Shown: positions 6,688 to 6,940 of the stretch, piece by piece | Position numbering within the stretch: the first letter of the stretch is position 1 | Layout of the letters: every line of letters begins with the position of its first letter | NCBI GenBank assembly: GCA_903854795.1 | Contig: CAINXF010000165.1 | Span: forward strand, 1-6,940 | Length of the DNA stretch: 6,940 bases | From: Candidatus Kerfeldbacteria bacterium | Lineage (GTDB): Bacteria > Patescibacteriota > Patescibacteriia > SBBC01 | Direction of reading: 5' to 3' | Notes under the pieces: model-generated | Told to the model about the DNA's origin: nothing | What the model saw: the letters and a program-made list of their open reading frames with translations, nothing else | The model's database searches: none | Program-made: the position numbers and the translations under genes

Positions 6688-6721
6688 GAGCCCCAGTACA
6701 TCGTCATGACGTCTGGGGCTC
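6688..6721 (-). terminator. Terminator-like hairpin downstream of the partial right-edge gene
   Basis: Nine perfect pairs (GAGCCCCAG 6688-6696 with CTGGGGCTC 6713-6721) are extended, after a single bulged T (6697), by five more pairs around a 5-base loop (6703-6707). One inner position (6700/6710) is an A-C mismatch on the plus strand but a wobble on the minus strand, so minus-strand RNA folds better. The minus-strand tail AATTAATT is only moderately T-rich. No plus-strand gene precedes it, so it most likely ends the minus-strand gene that stops at 6769. Confidence 0.65.
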
Positions 6722-6740
6722 GTTGGATCCTACTGAACGT

Positions 6741-6758
6741 GCTTCCCTCCGTGGAAGC
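6741..6758 (-). other. Perfect short inverted repeat just after the right-edge gene
   Basis: GCTTCC at 6741-6746 and GGAAGC at 6753-6758 form a six-pair stem with a six-base loop, starting 10 bases after the stop codon of the partial minus-strand gene. No T-run follows on either strand, so it is not a terminator by itself; it may help protect the 3' end of the mRNA or may be chance. Confidence 0.35.
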
Positions 6759-6768
6759 CCGCCGTGGG

Positions 6769-6940
6769 TCAGTCTCGGTACTGCTCCATGAACAGCTGGA
6801 TGGCAGCCTCGAGCGTGGTCGTCGCCGTGAACTCCATCGGACGAAGGCCGAGTCCGCTCGCGACCAGGAAGGTGAACCTTCCTTTTCGCGCGCCGAGCGG
6901 TTCCTTGCCGGTGAGCTCCCCGGGCGTGCCGCCGTTGAGC
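6769..6940 (-). CDS. C-terminal end of an unidentified protein (5' part outside the window)
   Basis: The minus strand is open from the right edge to a TGA at 6769-6771, giving 56 residues that begin LNGGTPGELTGKEPLGARKG and end LEAAIQLFMEQYRD. The fragment has a balanced composition, a strand-like hydrophobic segment (RFTFLVASGLGLRP) and a final amphipathic helix, as expected for the end of a globular soluble protein. Two hairpins, one of them terminator-like at 6688-6721, follow the stop, which supports a real gene end. A competing plus-strand frame from ATG 6788 is also open to the edge, but its product is rich in Ser, Val and Pro and looks like a shadow, and no Shine-Dalgarno site precedes it. 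The family is not recognisable from this fragment. Confidence 0.62.
   Translation of the reverse strand, partial: LNGGTPGELTGKEPLGARKGRFTFLVASGLGLRPMEFTATTTLEAAIQLFMEQYRD

Noticed and set aside
6788..6940. Plus-strand frame open to the right edge from ATG 6788
   Set aside because: Low-complexity product without a ribosome site; the antisense frame gives a balanced C-terminus followed by a terminator-like hairpin.

Overview
The window (about 6.9 kb, GC-rich in genes with one AT-rich intergenic patch) looks bacterial. It is organised as two converging transcription units. Several traits suggest a Candidate Phyla Radiation (Patescibacteria) genome: a very large, lineage-specific, membrane-linked protein, a small protein resembling the DUF5663 type known mainly from that group, a surface-type LVIVD beta-propeller protein, short intergenic gaps and no Shine-Dalgarno sites at the visible starts. 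This placement is an inference from style, not from a marker gene; there is no rRNA, tRNA or ribosomal protein gene here.

Left part, plus strand (1-2575): the 3' part of a repeat-rich beta-propeller protein that enters from outside the window; a small, strongly acidic helical protein of unknown function; and a complete HAD-superfamily phosphatase-like hydrolase starting four bases after the acidic gene's double stop. The last two are probably co-transcribed.

Middle and right part, minus strand (6940-2643): the 3' end of an unidentified gene runs in from the right edge and is followed by two hairpins. A 224-base intergenic region contains a good promoter candidate. Then comes a two-gene unit: a 114-residue DUF5663-like protein and, 20 bases later, a 1178-residue protein. 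The large protein has a disordered acidic/proline N-terminus, a long helical and coiled-coil part, hydrophobic segments, an internal segment that resembles a signal peptide, a histidine/alanine/threonine-rich stretch, a LysM-like motif and helical C-terminal parts. The two units meet at a strong hairpin (2599-2624) whose strand asymmetry says it mainly terminates the minus-strand unit.

The most interesting object is the 1178-residue protein with its small partner. It looks like an inside-to-outside envelope protein with no recognisable enzyme domain. No mobile element, CRISPR array, tRNA or toxin-antitoxin pair was found, and I do not see firm evidence of a complete novel system.
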